Source of the DNA: Kitasatospora sp. Root107
GTDB lineage: Bacteria; Actinomycetota; Actinomycetes; Streptomycetales; Streptomycetaceae
NCBI RefSeq assembly: GCF_001424875.1
Contig: NZ_LMCT01000038.1
Location: forward strand, 23,932-76,503
Length of the DNA: 52,572 nt
Direction: 5' to 3'
In this document: one piece after another, positions 34,407 through 41,630 of the stretch
How the letters are laid out: the number at the start of each line of letters is the position of its first letter
Numbering within the stretch: the stretch's first letter is position 1
Translations under genes and position numbers: made by a program
The notes under the pieces: model-generated
Told to the model about the DNA's origin: nothing
Databases searched by the model: none
What the model saw: only the letters and a program-made list of their open reading frames with translations

Positions 34407-35173
34407 GTGCCACTCTCCTTCTCCACCCTCGGCCTGCCCGGCCGCCCACTCGCCGATCACCTCCGCGCGGCCACCGCGCACGGCTGGGCCGGCCTGGAAC
34501 TCCGCTGCCACGCCGGCGAGCCCATCCACCCCGCGATGACCGCCACCGAACGGTCGGCCGCCGCCTCGGCCTTCACCACCACCGGCATCACCCCCCTGAG
34601 CGTGGCCGGCTACCTCGGCATCGCGGCCCCCGGCGACGACGACGACCTGATCACCGCACTCCGCGACCAACTCCGCCTCGCGGCCGACCTCGGCGCCCAC
34701 AGCCTCCGCGTCTTCCCGCACGGCGGCGACGGCCCCACCGCCGAACGGCCCGCCGGCTGACGGCCGTCGCCGACAGCGCGCGGGAGCTGGGCGTACGGAT
34801 CCTGCTGGAGACCCACGACTCGCACCGAGCCGGGCGAGACGTGGCCAGAGTGCTCGACCTGGTCGACCATCCGTCCATCGGCGCGCTCTGGGACCTGATG
34901 CACACTCACCTGGCCGGCGAGTCACCCGCGCAGTCCTACACCGCCCTCGCCCCGTACCTGGGCTACGTCCAGGTCAAGGACGTCGCCGGAGCACACGACC
35001 TCACACCGCTGCCACTCGGCACCGGGATCCTGCCCATCGCCGAGTGCGTCGCCCTGCTGCCCCGCGACTGCTGGGTGTCCTGGGAGTACGAGGCACCGTG
35101 GTTTCCCTCGGCCGCCCCGCTCGAAGGGCTGCTCGAGCCCGGCGCGCGCTTCCTCGACCGACTGACGGACTGA
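34407..35173 (+). pseudogene. Frameshifted sugar isomerase/epimerase (TIM barrel)
   Basis: Two frames together spell one xylose-isomerase-like TIM-barrel protein of about 255 residues. The first (34407-34760) starts PLSFSTLGLPG and stops at TGA 34758. The second continues from about 34748 (RRLTAVADSARELGVRILLETHD; ALWDLMHTHL; YVQVKDV; WVSWEYEAPW) to 35173. The break is a one-base shift near 34740-34757. It is a real mutation, a programmed shift or a sequence error. A GTG at 34398 overlaps the DUF2264 stop; GTG 34407 gives the more typical N-terminus. Confidence 0.8.
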
Positions 35174-35190
35174 CCGCCTGACCCACCGGG

Positions 35191-36261
35191 TCAGCCGGCC
35201 CCGTCCTCCGGCGCACCACCACAGGACGTGCGGATCTTCAAGGCCGGCAGCAGCCGGACATGGTGGACGGGCAGCTCGGGCCCGCCGCCGATCCGACGCA
35301 GCATCAGTTCGACCGCCTCCGCACCCACCGCCCGCTTGGGCGGGGCGACGGCGGTCAGGGCCGGCGCGGCCAGCGCGGCGAAGACGTCGTCGTACGAGAT
35401 CAGCGCCAGGTCCTCGGGGGCGTGCAGCCCGCGCGAGCGCAGCAGCGGCGCCAGCTGGATCGCCTCCTGGTCGTTGTGGACCAGGACAGCCCGCACGCCC
35501 TCGGCGACGGCCTCGACGATCCGAGTGGCGATGATCTCCGTGTCGAGCCCGGGGCGGTGGATGTCGATCACCGGCTGCGGCTTGAGCCCGAGCAACCGCA
35601 CACCCTCCTCATAGCCGGCTCGCACCTGATGGGCCGTCCAGGTGTCCTCACGGGCGGCCAGCAGCACCGACTCGTGCCCCAGCCCGAGCAGATGACGCAG
35701 GGCCAGCAGGACACCGTGGTGGTGGTCGGAGCCGACCGCGTCCAGCCCGGCGGCGGCGCTCTCCGGCGGCGCGAGGCGCTCGACCAGAACAGCGGGCACC
35801 GGCAGGTCCTGGACCCAGGTCGTGTCGGCGGGGGCTGCGCCCGGGTGCCAGTTGGGGGTCAGCAGCAGGCCGTCGAGCCCCGAGTCCAGCAGCTGATCCA
35901 CCTGGGCGCGGTCGTCCGCGGACTCGTACGAGGCGATTCCCAGGACCAGCCGGGCCCCGGCGGCCGCGGCGGCCGCGCGCGCTCCGTCGATCACCTCGTC
36001 GAAGTAGGAACCGAAGGTGGGCACGAGCATGCCGATGACCCGGTCGCGGCCGCCGGAGTGGGCTGCGGATGCCTCCTGCGGGAGGGAGACCGAGCCGTGC
36101 GAGCGACGGAGCACGCCGCTTTCGGCGAGCGCTGCCACGTCCCGCCGCACGGTGACCGCGGCGATGCCGATCCGGTCCGCCAGATCGATCACCCGGACCG
36201 TGCCCAGTTCACGGACGACCTCGAGAATGCGAGCCCGCCGCTCCTCCGCAGTGATGGTCAT
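35191..36261 (-). CDS. DeoR-HTH / LacI-sensor hybrid regulator 2
   Basis: 356 residues, the same length and layout as the regulator at 22533-23603: DeoR-type helix (VRVIDLADRIGIAAVTVRRDVAAL; RRSHGSVSL) plus LacI-type sensor (IGMLVPTFGSYFDEVI; GSDHHHGVLLALRHLLGLGH; LALISYDDVFAAL). Conservation of the sensor loops suggests similar ligands. The start is ATG 36261 with GGAGAAGGG upstream. It converges on the frameshifted isomerase (17-base gap) and closes the sugar island on the right. Confidence 0.85.
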   Translation of the reverse strand: MTITAEERRARILEVVRELGTVRVIDLADRIGIAAVTVRRDVAALAESGVLRRSHGSVSLPQEASAAHSGGRDRVIGMLVPTFGSYFDEVIDGARAAAAAAGARLVLGIASYESADDRAQVDQLLDSGLDGLLLTPNWHPGAAPADTTWVQDLPVPAVLVERLAPPESAAAGLDAVGSDHHHGVLLALRHLLGLGHESVLLAAREDTWTAHQVRAGYEEGVRLLGLKPQPVIDIHRPGLDTEIIATRIVEAVAEGVRAVLVHNDQEAIQLAPLLRSRGLHAPEDLALISYDDVFAALAAPALTAVAPPKRAVGAEAVELMLRRIGGGPELPVHHVRLLPALKIRTSCGGAPEDGAG

Positions 36262-36311
36262 GGCATCCCTTCTCCCCGCCCGGCGCAGGCGACGCAGCGT
36301 ACAGACCAATT

Positions 36312-36340
36312 AGTATCACTCGGTCACGTGCGATCGACTA
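36312..36340 (-). promoter_or_regulatory. Possible promoter of hybrid regulator 2
   Basis: Minus strand GATACT at 36317-36312 with a weak -35 TAGTCG 17 bases upstream. GATC overlaps the end of the -35, the geometry seen at the other island promoters. The site is about 50 bases before the start codon. Confidence 0.35.
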
Positions 36341-36382
36341 CACGGTGGAAAGGGGACTGCATGCTCGGAAACGGGGCCCCAC

Positions 36383-36475
36383 TCATGGTCGACTCTTCGG
36401 GTGGTCGGCCACCCAGGCGATGATCTCCGTGCGGGGGTGCAGCCCGAGCTTGCTGATCTCCTGGCCCCAGGCCAG
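36383..36475 (-). pseudogene. C-terminal fragment of a LuxR-family HTH regulator
   Basis: The minus strand reads ISKLGLHPRTEIIAWVADHP and then a stop, the typical last recognition-helix segment of a GerE/LuxR domain. The sequence upstream of it no longer matches, so only the tail of the gene survives. The 670-bp interval 36262-36931 contains this remnant, lysozyme tail 1 and a terminator, and no intact gene. Confidence 0.6.
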
Positions 36476-36500
36476 CTTTGCGTAGATAGCTACCTCCGGA

Positions 36501-36758
36501 CGTTTTCGCAGGTCAGCTACGAGGTACAAGCCTGTACATTCCACTACCAACTGGTGGGTAAGTTGCACGGGCAACAACAGCAGCTTCGGCACCACCAACC
36601 CCCTCTGGATCGCCCGCTACGCCTCCACCGTCGGCACCCTCCCGGCGGGCTGGTCCTACCAGACCATCTGGCAGTACGCCGACTCCGGCACCCTCCCCGG
36701 CGACCAGAACTACTTCAACGGCGCCTACGACCGCCTCCAAGCCCTCGCCAAGGGCTGA
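36501..36758 (+). pseudogene. GH25 lysozyme C-terminal fragment, copy 1 (left direct repeat)
   Basis: A frame ending at 36758 encodes TTNWWVSCTGNN, NPLWIARYASTVG, GWSYQTIWQYADSG and GDQNYFNGAYDRLQALAKG, the end of a secreted 1,4-beta-N-acetylmuramidase (GH25). The upstream catalytic part is missing. Copy 2 (43232-43489) has the same 258-bp length with no gaps in my reading. Similarity continues weakly back to 36479. The native terminator follows at 36774. Confidence 0.78.
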
Positions 36759-36773
36759 CCGCCTCCCGGCCCG

Positions 36774-36811
36774 CACCGGTCGGCACCAGCCCAACCTGGC
36801 ACCGACCGGTG
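36774..36811 (+). terminator. Terminator of the lost lysozyme gene (copy 1)
   Basis: A 10-bp perfect stem (CACCGGTCGG / CCGACCGGTG; arms 36774-36783 and 36802-36811). The same hairpin and about 95 bp of flanking DNA follow lysozyme tail 3 at 47.67 kb. Confidence 0.7.
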
Positions 36812-36931
36812 TGCACCCGCCCCCTCGTCGGGATCTCCATCGCGCTTACCCGAACGTGGTCTTGACGCGCAATCATCAGGTCCGAGATGGTCATGGAACC
36901 GCGTGGAATCCGTTCGTCATGGGAGACAGCG

Positions 36932-37174
36932 ATGGCTCTGAAGTTCCTCGGCATCTACCCCAACACCCCTGATGACGGCTCGCCGACCATCTGGCTGGAC
37001 GACGTGACCGGCGATCTGGTTATTCAGTCCTACAAGGCGGACGAAGCTACCGTGAGGGAGGCTCAGGAGGTGGGTTCCGTTCCGGGGCATTCCACCGACG
37101 TGCCCGACCACGAGACCGTGATCCGGCTCCCTGCCAACATGCTTCAGTTCATCCCTCGGCCCGACAGTGAGTGA
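36932..37174 (+). CDS. Small conserved-looking protein (80 residues)
   Basis: MALKFLGIYPNTPDDGSPTIWLD, then DLVIQSYKADEATVREAQ and ETVIRLPANMLQFIP. I do not recognise a named family, but proteins of this kind commonly precede DUF6879 genes in streptomycetes. The start is ATG 36932 with GGGAGA upstream; an upstream in-frame ATG lacks support. The stop overlaps the DUF6879 start (GTGA), so the two are coupled. Just upstream, GCGTGGAATCC (36901-36911) recurs before the next operon at 38578. Confidence 0.7.
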   Translation: MALKFLGIYPNTPDDGSPTIWLDDVTGDLVIQSYKADEATVREAQEVGSVPGHSTDVPDHETVIRLPANMLQFIPRPDSE

Positions 37175-37704
37175 GGTCAACGACGGTGGCAACGGCGGTT
37201 CGTGAGCAGTTGGCGAAGGCGCAGCACTCAGCGGTGCATCTGGAGATGCGCGACCACTACATGCTGGACGACCCGGAGTTCATCGCCTGGCAGCAGGGCA
37301 AGCGGCTGGACCCTGCCGACCGCGAGTCATGGTGGCGGTCTTGGCTGGACGTGGTGGTCGAGACGACCGGCCGAGGCGTGGCCATGCGCCGTCTCCGAGT
37401 GGTGTCCGAGCCGGTCACCGACTACATCCGCTACGAGTACGACGTGACGTTCCCCAACGTCGCGGCGGGCGAGGATGTGCGCTGGCTACCACGGTCCCGA
37501 GCGGGTGATCTGCTGCTCCCAGGGCTGGACGGTTGGGTGATGGACGACCAGGTGGTGATCCTGCATCACTTCACCGGTGAGGGGCAGTGGGCCGGGCCGG
37601 GTATGGAGGTTCGAGTTGATCCGGCCCTGGCCAAGCAGTACATCGTGGCCTGTGAGGCTGCCTGGGAACGGGCCACGCCGCACGCGGAGTACCGTCCCGG
37701 CTGA
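37171..37704 (+). CDS. DUF6879-family protein
   Basis: 177 residues. I recognise the DUF6879 type by YxxxDPEFIAWQQGKR, RVVSEPVTDYIRYEYDVT, GEDVRWLPRSRA and DDQVVILHHF. The function is unknown; these proteins almost always neighbour a Scr1/DUF5753 HTH regulator and may form a toxin-antitoxin-like or signalling pair with it. It starts at GTG 37171 in a GTGA overlap, and the regulator gene follows after 11 bases. Confidence 0.8.
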   Translation: MRSTTVATAVREQLAKAQHSAVHLEMRDHYMLDDPEFIAWQQGKRLDPADRESWWRSWLDVVVETTGRGVAMRRLRVVSEPVTDYIRYEYDVTFPNVAAGEDVRWLPRSRAGDLLLPGLDGWVMDDQVVILHHFTGEGQWAGPGMEVRVDPALAKQYIVACEAAWERATPHAEYRPG

Positions 37705-37715
37705 TCGGCGATCTC

Positions 37716-38564
37716 ATGGCTGTCTCTGCATCATCAAGCGTTCAGCGCGCCCGCCAGGATCTCGCCGACCGCCTCGGCGAGACCCTGCGGGAATCCGGGC
37801 TCAAGGGACGCGAGTTGGCCGCCGCCTGCGGCTGGTACCCGTCAAAGGTGTCGCGCCTGCTGAACGGCCACACCCCGCCTTCCGAGGACGACATCCGCCA
37901 GTGGTGCCGGGCCTGCGGGGCGGAGGACCGCGCGGCGGACCTGATTGCCTCGGTCCGCGCTGTCGCAGGCATGTTCGTTGAGTGGCGACGCATGGAGCGC
38001 ACCGGGCTGAGGCAGGCTCAGGAGGCCCGGCGTCCGCTGTACGAGCGCACTCACCGTTTCCGAGCCTACTCGTCTTGGCTGGTGCCTGGCCTGCTCCAGA
38101 CGCGGGGCTATACGGCGTCGGTGCTGCGGGGGATTCAGCGTCGGCGGGTTCTGGTGGACGACGTGGATGCTGCCGTGGCCGCCAGGATGGAACGCCAGCA
38201 CATCCTGTACGAGGGTGACCACCAATTCGCCTTCCTGATCGAGGAGTCCGTTCTACGGTCCTGCCTCGCGGGGGCGGACGTGATGACCGGACAGCTCAAC
38301 CAGCTGGCCACGGTCGGCTCCCTGCCGAACGTCAGCCTCGGCGTGGTGCCGATGGGGCTTGACCGATCCCGAATGCCGGTTGAAGGCTTCTGGATCTTCG
38401 ACGCCGCGCAGGTGAACGTGGAGCTGGTGTCCGGCTACCTGACGATCACTCAACCGAGCGAGGTCACGGCGTACGCCGAGGCATTTGCAGAGCTGGCCGA
38501 GCAGGCCGTCTACGGGCCAGACGCCCGTGCGCTGATCACATCGGCTATTGCTGCGCTCGGGTGA
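37716..38564 (+). CDS. Scr1-type helix-turn-helix regulator (XRE N-terminus, DUF5753 C-terminus)
   Basis: 282 residues. An XRE-like HTH spans residues 20-65 (LKGRELAAACGWYPSKVSRLLNG). The DUF5753 region follows with YSSWLVPGLLQTRGYTASVLRG, RMERQHILYE, FLIEESVLRS and SLPNVSLGVVPMG. It is the usual partner of DUF6879. It probably controls its own operon and the peptide genes downstream. The shared 11-mer GCGTGGAATCC before both transcription units is a candidate operator. Confidence 0.85.
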   Translation: MAVSASSSVQRARQDLADRLGETLRESGLKGRELAAACGWYPSKVSRLLNGHTPPSEDDIRQWCRACGAEDRAADLIASVRAVAGMFVEWRRMERTGLRQAQEARRPLYERTHRFRAYSSWLVPGLLQTRGYTASVLRGIQRRRVLVDDVDAAVAARMERQHILYEGDHQFAFLIEESVLRSCLAGADVMTGQLNQLATVGSLPNVSLGVVPMGLDRSRMPVEGFWIFDAAQVNVELVSGYLTITQPSEVTAYAEAFAELAEQAVYGPDARALITSAIAALG

Positions 38565-38669
38565 CCGGTGCAATCCTGCGTGGAATCCCATAGAACTTCG
38601 TAGCCTCCCGTTCCGCCCTGTCTCTACCGTCCTGTTGACGCTGTTTCAGCGATCCGGAGGAGTGGAGCC

Positions 38670-38840
38670 GTGGAGAAGAACAACGAGGCTGGGCCCATCG
38701 TGGCGGTGTGTGTCGAGTGCGAGTGGATCGCTGCCCTGTTGAAGCATCAGACCACCGAAGCCCCGACCATCAAGGCGGCTGACGCCCGGCTGATGCAGGA
38801 GCGGCACGGCGGGCCCCACAGCCAACAGCAGGCGGCGTGA
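38670..38840 (+). CDS. Small ORF, 56 residues, in the peptide operon
   Basis: GTG 38670 follows a strong GGAGGAG. The product begins MEKNNEAGPIVAVCVECEW and has a CVEC pair and a Gln-rich tail. It matches no family that I know. It begins the run that leads through several GTGA overlaps toward the radical SAM gene. It could be a small regulator or a structural peptide. Codon use is GC3-rich, supporting translation. Confidence 0.55.
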   Translation: MEKNNEAGPIVAVCVECEWIAALLKHQTTEAPTIKAADARLMQERHGGPHSQQQAA

Positions 38841-38992
38841 CGGCCGACCAGCCGAACGCCCCGGCCCCCGACGACCAGGACCAGGCCCACGCCAAGCCCC
38901 CGCTTGAGCCCATGCCGGAGTCCGAGACCATGCAGACGCTCCGAGCCAGCGTCGCGCAGCTCCGGGACCTTAGACGGGGCTGGCGGCCGTGA
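38837..38992 (+). CDS. Small ORF, 51 residues, acidic/proline-rich
   Basis: Its GTG overlaps the previous stop (GTGA). The product starts MTADQPNAPAPDDQDQAHA, followed by a helical ETMQTLRASVAQLRDLRRGW tail. I recognise no family. The coupling to the preceding ORF is the main evidence that it is expressed. Confidence 0.5.
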   Translation: MTADQPNAPAPDDQDQAHAKPPLEPMPESETMQTLRASVAQLRDLRRGWRP

Positions 38993-39029
38993 GCGTCCGT
39001 CTCCGCAACTCGACCAGGGAACTATCCCC

Positions 39030-39272
39030 ATGCCCGTGCACCACGACCGGCCGCAGTCGGGGTACTTCGACGCGCACCCGCCCCGGGACGCGTACCGGCC
39101 GGAAGTCACGGCCGCCGAGCTGGGAGAAGTGCTGGCTGACGACCAGATGACCAAGTATCAGGAAGGCTGCGAGCGGGCCCGTACCGGCGACACATCGCGC
39201 GCCGAGTCCTGGGCCTACGTGATAGCCGGAGCAGCCGTTCTCGGCGTGCTGCTCGGCCTGTTGACCCGGTGA
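39030..39272 (+). CDS. Small membrane-anchored protein (80 residues)
   Basis: It starts MPVHHDRPQSGYFDAHPPRD, has a charged middle (ELGEVLADDQMTKYQEGCERA), and ends in one hydrophobic segment (WAYVIAGAAVLGVLLGLL). It is thus probably a tail-anchored membrane protein. AGGGA lies about 10 bases before ATG 39030. Family and role are unknown; in a peptide operon it could serve export or immunity, which is only a guess. Confidence 0.6.
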   Translation: MPVHHDRPQSGYFDAHPPRDAYRPEVTAAELGEVLADDQMTKYQEGCERARTGDTSRAESWAYVIAGAAVLGVLLGLLTR

Positions 39273-39363
39273 AGCAGCGGAGGCCGCGACGGGTGCGGCT
39301 GCTGCCCGTGAAACCGGTTCTGCTGACGCCCGGGACCACCGCTGCTCTCACGGGTGAGGGGAC

Positions 39364-39450
39364 GTGCCCGCCGACGTGGCCGGGCGCGACCTGTTCGCCC
39401 TGGCGGCCATGGTCGTCTACCGGGCCCACCGAGTGGGCCTCTACACCTGA
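39364..39450 (+). CDS. Tiny ORF, 28 residues
   Basis: GTG 39364 follows GTGAGGGG. Nearly every codon ends in G or C (VPADVAGRDLFALAAMVVYRA...). The overlapping frame that starts at GTG 39269 and ends in a GTGA with the radical SAM gene loses coding character after about 39400. One of the two may be the real gene, or they are halves of one frameshifted gene. Confidence 0.35.
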   Translation: MPADVAGRDLFALAAMVVYRAHRVGLYT

Positions 39451-39573
39451 ACTCCTGTCCCCGGGCGAGAACGGCAGAGCACTCGCGGACGGGGCATCAT
39501 CCCGCGCCGTCGCGGCGTGGGCAGCAGCATCACGGAACAGGTCCCGGGCTATCAGCCCCAGGGAGGGGATTCA

Positions 39574-40719
39574 GTGAGCGCCACAGCCAAGCACCAGCTG
39601 ATCGGCAGTCGATTCCTGGATGACTACCTGATCGTGCACCCCGGCAGTACCGCCGGCATCAAGGTCCCGCAGGAGCAGTACGCGGAGCTGGAGCGCACCA
39701 CCAGAGCCGGAGAGACGACCCCGTACTGGCTGATCAAGGCAGCCCGTCGGAGGTGGGCACTCGACCTGCCTGTGAGCGTCCCGGCCAGTAACTTTCTCCT
39801 GCTCCGAGAGAAGGCCGATCCGCAGTACAGCCGGGCGAGTTGGGAAATCAACCTGGGCTGCAACTACGACTGCGAGCACTGCTACCTGGGTGAGAAGAAG
39901 TTCGAGGGCCTGTCCATGGAGGGCAAGGCGAAGCTCCTGCGCACGATGCAGGAGGTCGGGGTGCTGTGGTTGCAGATCACGGGCGGAGAACCGACCGTGG
40001 ACCGCGACTTCGCCGACTCCTACACGCTGGCCTACGAGTTGGGCATGCTGATCACGGTCTCGACCAACGGTTCGCGCCTTTGGCAGCCGAAGGTCCTAGA
40101 CGTGCTGACCACCCTCCCGGCGTACCGGGTGGTCGTCAGCGTCTACGGCGCGAGCGCTGCCAGCTACGACGGCCTCACCCGCCGGAAGGGGTCGTTCGCC
40201 ACCTTCCAGAAGGGCATGGCCGCCGCGTTGGAGGCGGGCATCCCAATGCGCCTCAACCTGGTGGTCACCGAGCGCTCGGCCCACGAGGAGGCCGCGATGG
40301 TCGCCATGGCGGAGGACTGGGGCCTTGAGCACAACTCGTACGTCAACATGGCCCCGACGATCTACGGGGGCGGGGAGACACTGCCCGCACAGTCGGCCAA
40401 ACACCTGCGGCAGCGCAAGGTGTTCTCCGGCTGCAACGCCGGCCACACCTTCTTCCACTCCGACCCGTACGGCGTCGCGTCGATCTGCAAGGTCGGACGC
40501 GACCCGAACGTGGACCTGATGGCCGAAGGCGTCGAAGGTCTGCGGAAGCTCGGCGCTATCGCCGATTCCCTCATGCTTCGCACCGGTGGGTGCTCCGGCT
40601 GCACGCTGTCAGGCTCCTGCGGGGTCTGCCGGCCCATGGCCAAGCTCTACCAGGAGGCGAAGGCACCACTCGGAAGTTACTGCCAGCACGGCCGACCGCG
40701 AGAGGAGGTGACCGCATGA
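39574..40719 (+). CDS. Radical SAM/SPASM peptide-modifying enzyme
   Basis: 381 residues. Residues 1-70 look like a RiPP-recognition-type winged helix. The radical SAM core starts with CNYDCEHC (Cys 96, 100, 103) and has the GGEP motif (QITGGEPTVDRDF). The C-terminal SPASM region matches the classic spacing: C-x12-G-x4-C, then C-x2-C-x5-C-x2-C and a last Cys 17 residues on, enough for two auxiliary iron-sulfur clusters. Such enzymes install thioether or carbon-carbon links in ribosomal peptides. Its start is GTG 39574, and its stop overlaps the ATG of the 44-residue peptide gene, strong evidence that this peptide is the substrate. Confidence 0.88.
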   Translation: MSATAKHQLIGSRFLDDYLIVHPGSTAGIKVPQEQYAELERTTRAGETTPYWLIKAARRRWALDLPVSVPASNFLLLREKADPQYSRASWEINLGCNYDCEHCYLGEKKFEGLSMEGKAKLLRTMQEVGVLWLQITGGEPTVDRDFADSYTLAYELGMLITVSTNGSRLWQPKVLDVLTTLPAYRVVVSVYGASAASYDGLTRRKGSFATFQKGMAAALEAGIPMRLNLVVTERSAHEEAAMVAMAEDWGLEHNSYVNMAPTIYGGGETLPAQSAKHLRQRKVFSGCNAGHTFFHSDPYGVASICKVGRDPNVDLMAEGVEGLRKLGAIADSLMLRTGGCSGCTLSGSCGVCRPMAKLYQEAKAPLGSYCQHGRPREEVTA

Positions 40720-40850
40720 ACCCCGTAACCCTGGTCCAGCTCAGCACGACCCGCGCGAGCGTGACGGAGGTGGAGTTGGTGGACGACTTGGACGACCTCG
40801 CCGAGTCCACCAAGTGCGCCTGCAACGCAGGTGACGACAACCCGTTCTAG
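40716..40850 (+). CDS. Putative RiPP precursor peptide (44 residues)
   Basis: The ATG overlaps the radical SAM stop (ATGA), with GAGAGGAGG upstream. The acidic N-terminal part (EVELVDDLDDLAEST) looks like a leader. The C-terminal 11 residues, CACNAGDDNPF (residues 34-44), look like the core, with two Cys in a CxC pattern and an Asp-Asp-Asn-Pro-Phe end. I cannot place it in any named RiPP class. Modification by the coupled SPASM enzyme (for example thioethers from the Cys residues) is inference. It ends with TAG within the sequence that also holds the stop of the convergent gene. Confidence 0.75.
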   Translation: MNPVTLVQLSTTRASVTEVELVDDLDDLAESTKCACNAGDDNPF

Positions 40851-41539
40851 CCCGAACGGTGACGAAACCGTAGGCCCCGGCGCACACTCGACCGGGGCCT
40901 TCGGCATCGCACGATCAGATGCCTGATGGTCCACTTCCCTGGCGCGCGCTTCGACGGACGCCTCAACTCGGTCTCACGTCGCAGCTGTTCCAGGTTGCTG
41001 GCTGCCTTCTTGGTATTCTCTGCGATCTTCGTCAACTGCCCGACTGTGGTCTCGCCGTTCAACTCAGTGAACTTGAGGACCTCCAGGTCGATCACGTACG
41101 TGAGCGGTTCGACATCGCCGAAGGGTCCGCGCGCGCAGACCTCGAAGGTGTACAGGAGCGGAAGCGGCGGGTCGGCCCAGTAGAGCCTGTTGCCGGTATC
41201 GAGCATGTAGGAGATCACCCGCCCCGGCGCGAGCGAGGGAATCGTCCGGCTCGTTGCCCGCGCTAGTGCCCGCTCCTGCTCTGCGCCAAGGCTGGTGCGA
41301 AGTTCCGGCTTCACACGGACCTTCACGTCTCGGGCGACGGTTGGCCCGGTATTACTGATCGTCAGGCACAGGATCTGAGACCCTGGACCGTGAGGAGCAA
41401 TGTCCACGACCACGAACGGTTCCAGCTGCTCGCGTCTGATCCGCCGTGCCAGGCTCAGCTGCAAGTGGGTATAGATCACCGCTGCCACGCTGACCAAGAA
41501 CGCCAGCACGGACACGACCAGCGTGACGTTCTCCTTCAT
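40847..41539 (-). CDS. Single-span membrane protein, hypothetical (230 residues)
   Basis: It starts MKENVTLVVSVLAFLVSVAAVIY, one N-terminal membrane segment, then a mostly soluble beta-rich domain (EPFVVVDIAPHG; LCLTISNTGPTVARDVKVRV) and a basic C-terminus. I know similar hypothetical proteins in actinobacteria but no function. ATG 41539 is chosen because the hydrophobic segment starts there; the frame is open for 118 codons upstream. It converges on the RiPP precursor gene, overlapping by four bases. Confidence 0.65.
   Translation of the reverse strand: MKENVTLVVSVLAFLVSVAAVIYTHLQLSLARRIRREQLEPFVVVDIAPHGPGSQILCLTISNTGPTVARDVKVRVKPELRTSLGAEQERALARATSRTIPSLAPGRVISYMLDTGNRLYWADPPLPLLYTFEVCARGPFGDVEPLTYVIDLEVLKFTELNGETTVGQLTKIAENTKKAASNLEQLRRETELRRPSKRAPGKWTIRHLIVRCRRPRSSVRRGLRFRHRSG
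40872..40900 (+). terminator. Hairpin terminator of the RiPP operon
   Basis: A 9-bp perfect stem (AGGCCCCGG / CCGGGGCCT) with an 11-base loop, 22 bases after the precursor stop. It lies inside the 3' end of the convergent minus-strand gene. Confidence 0.7.
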
Positions 41540-41630
41540 GGCCGCAGACGCTAACGCACGGCTTCGGCTTCTACTCGCCAGCTTCGACGACTCGCCGGAA
41601 GACGTCACCGCTATTGAGTAAAGTGCGGCC

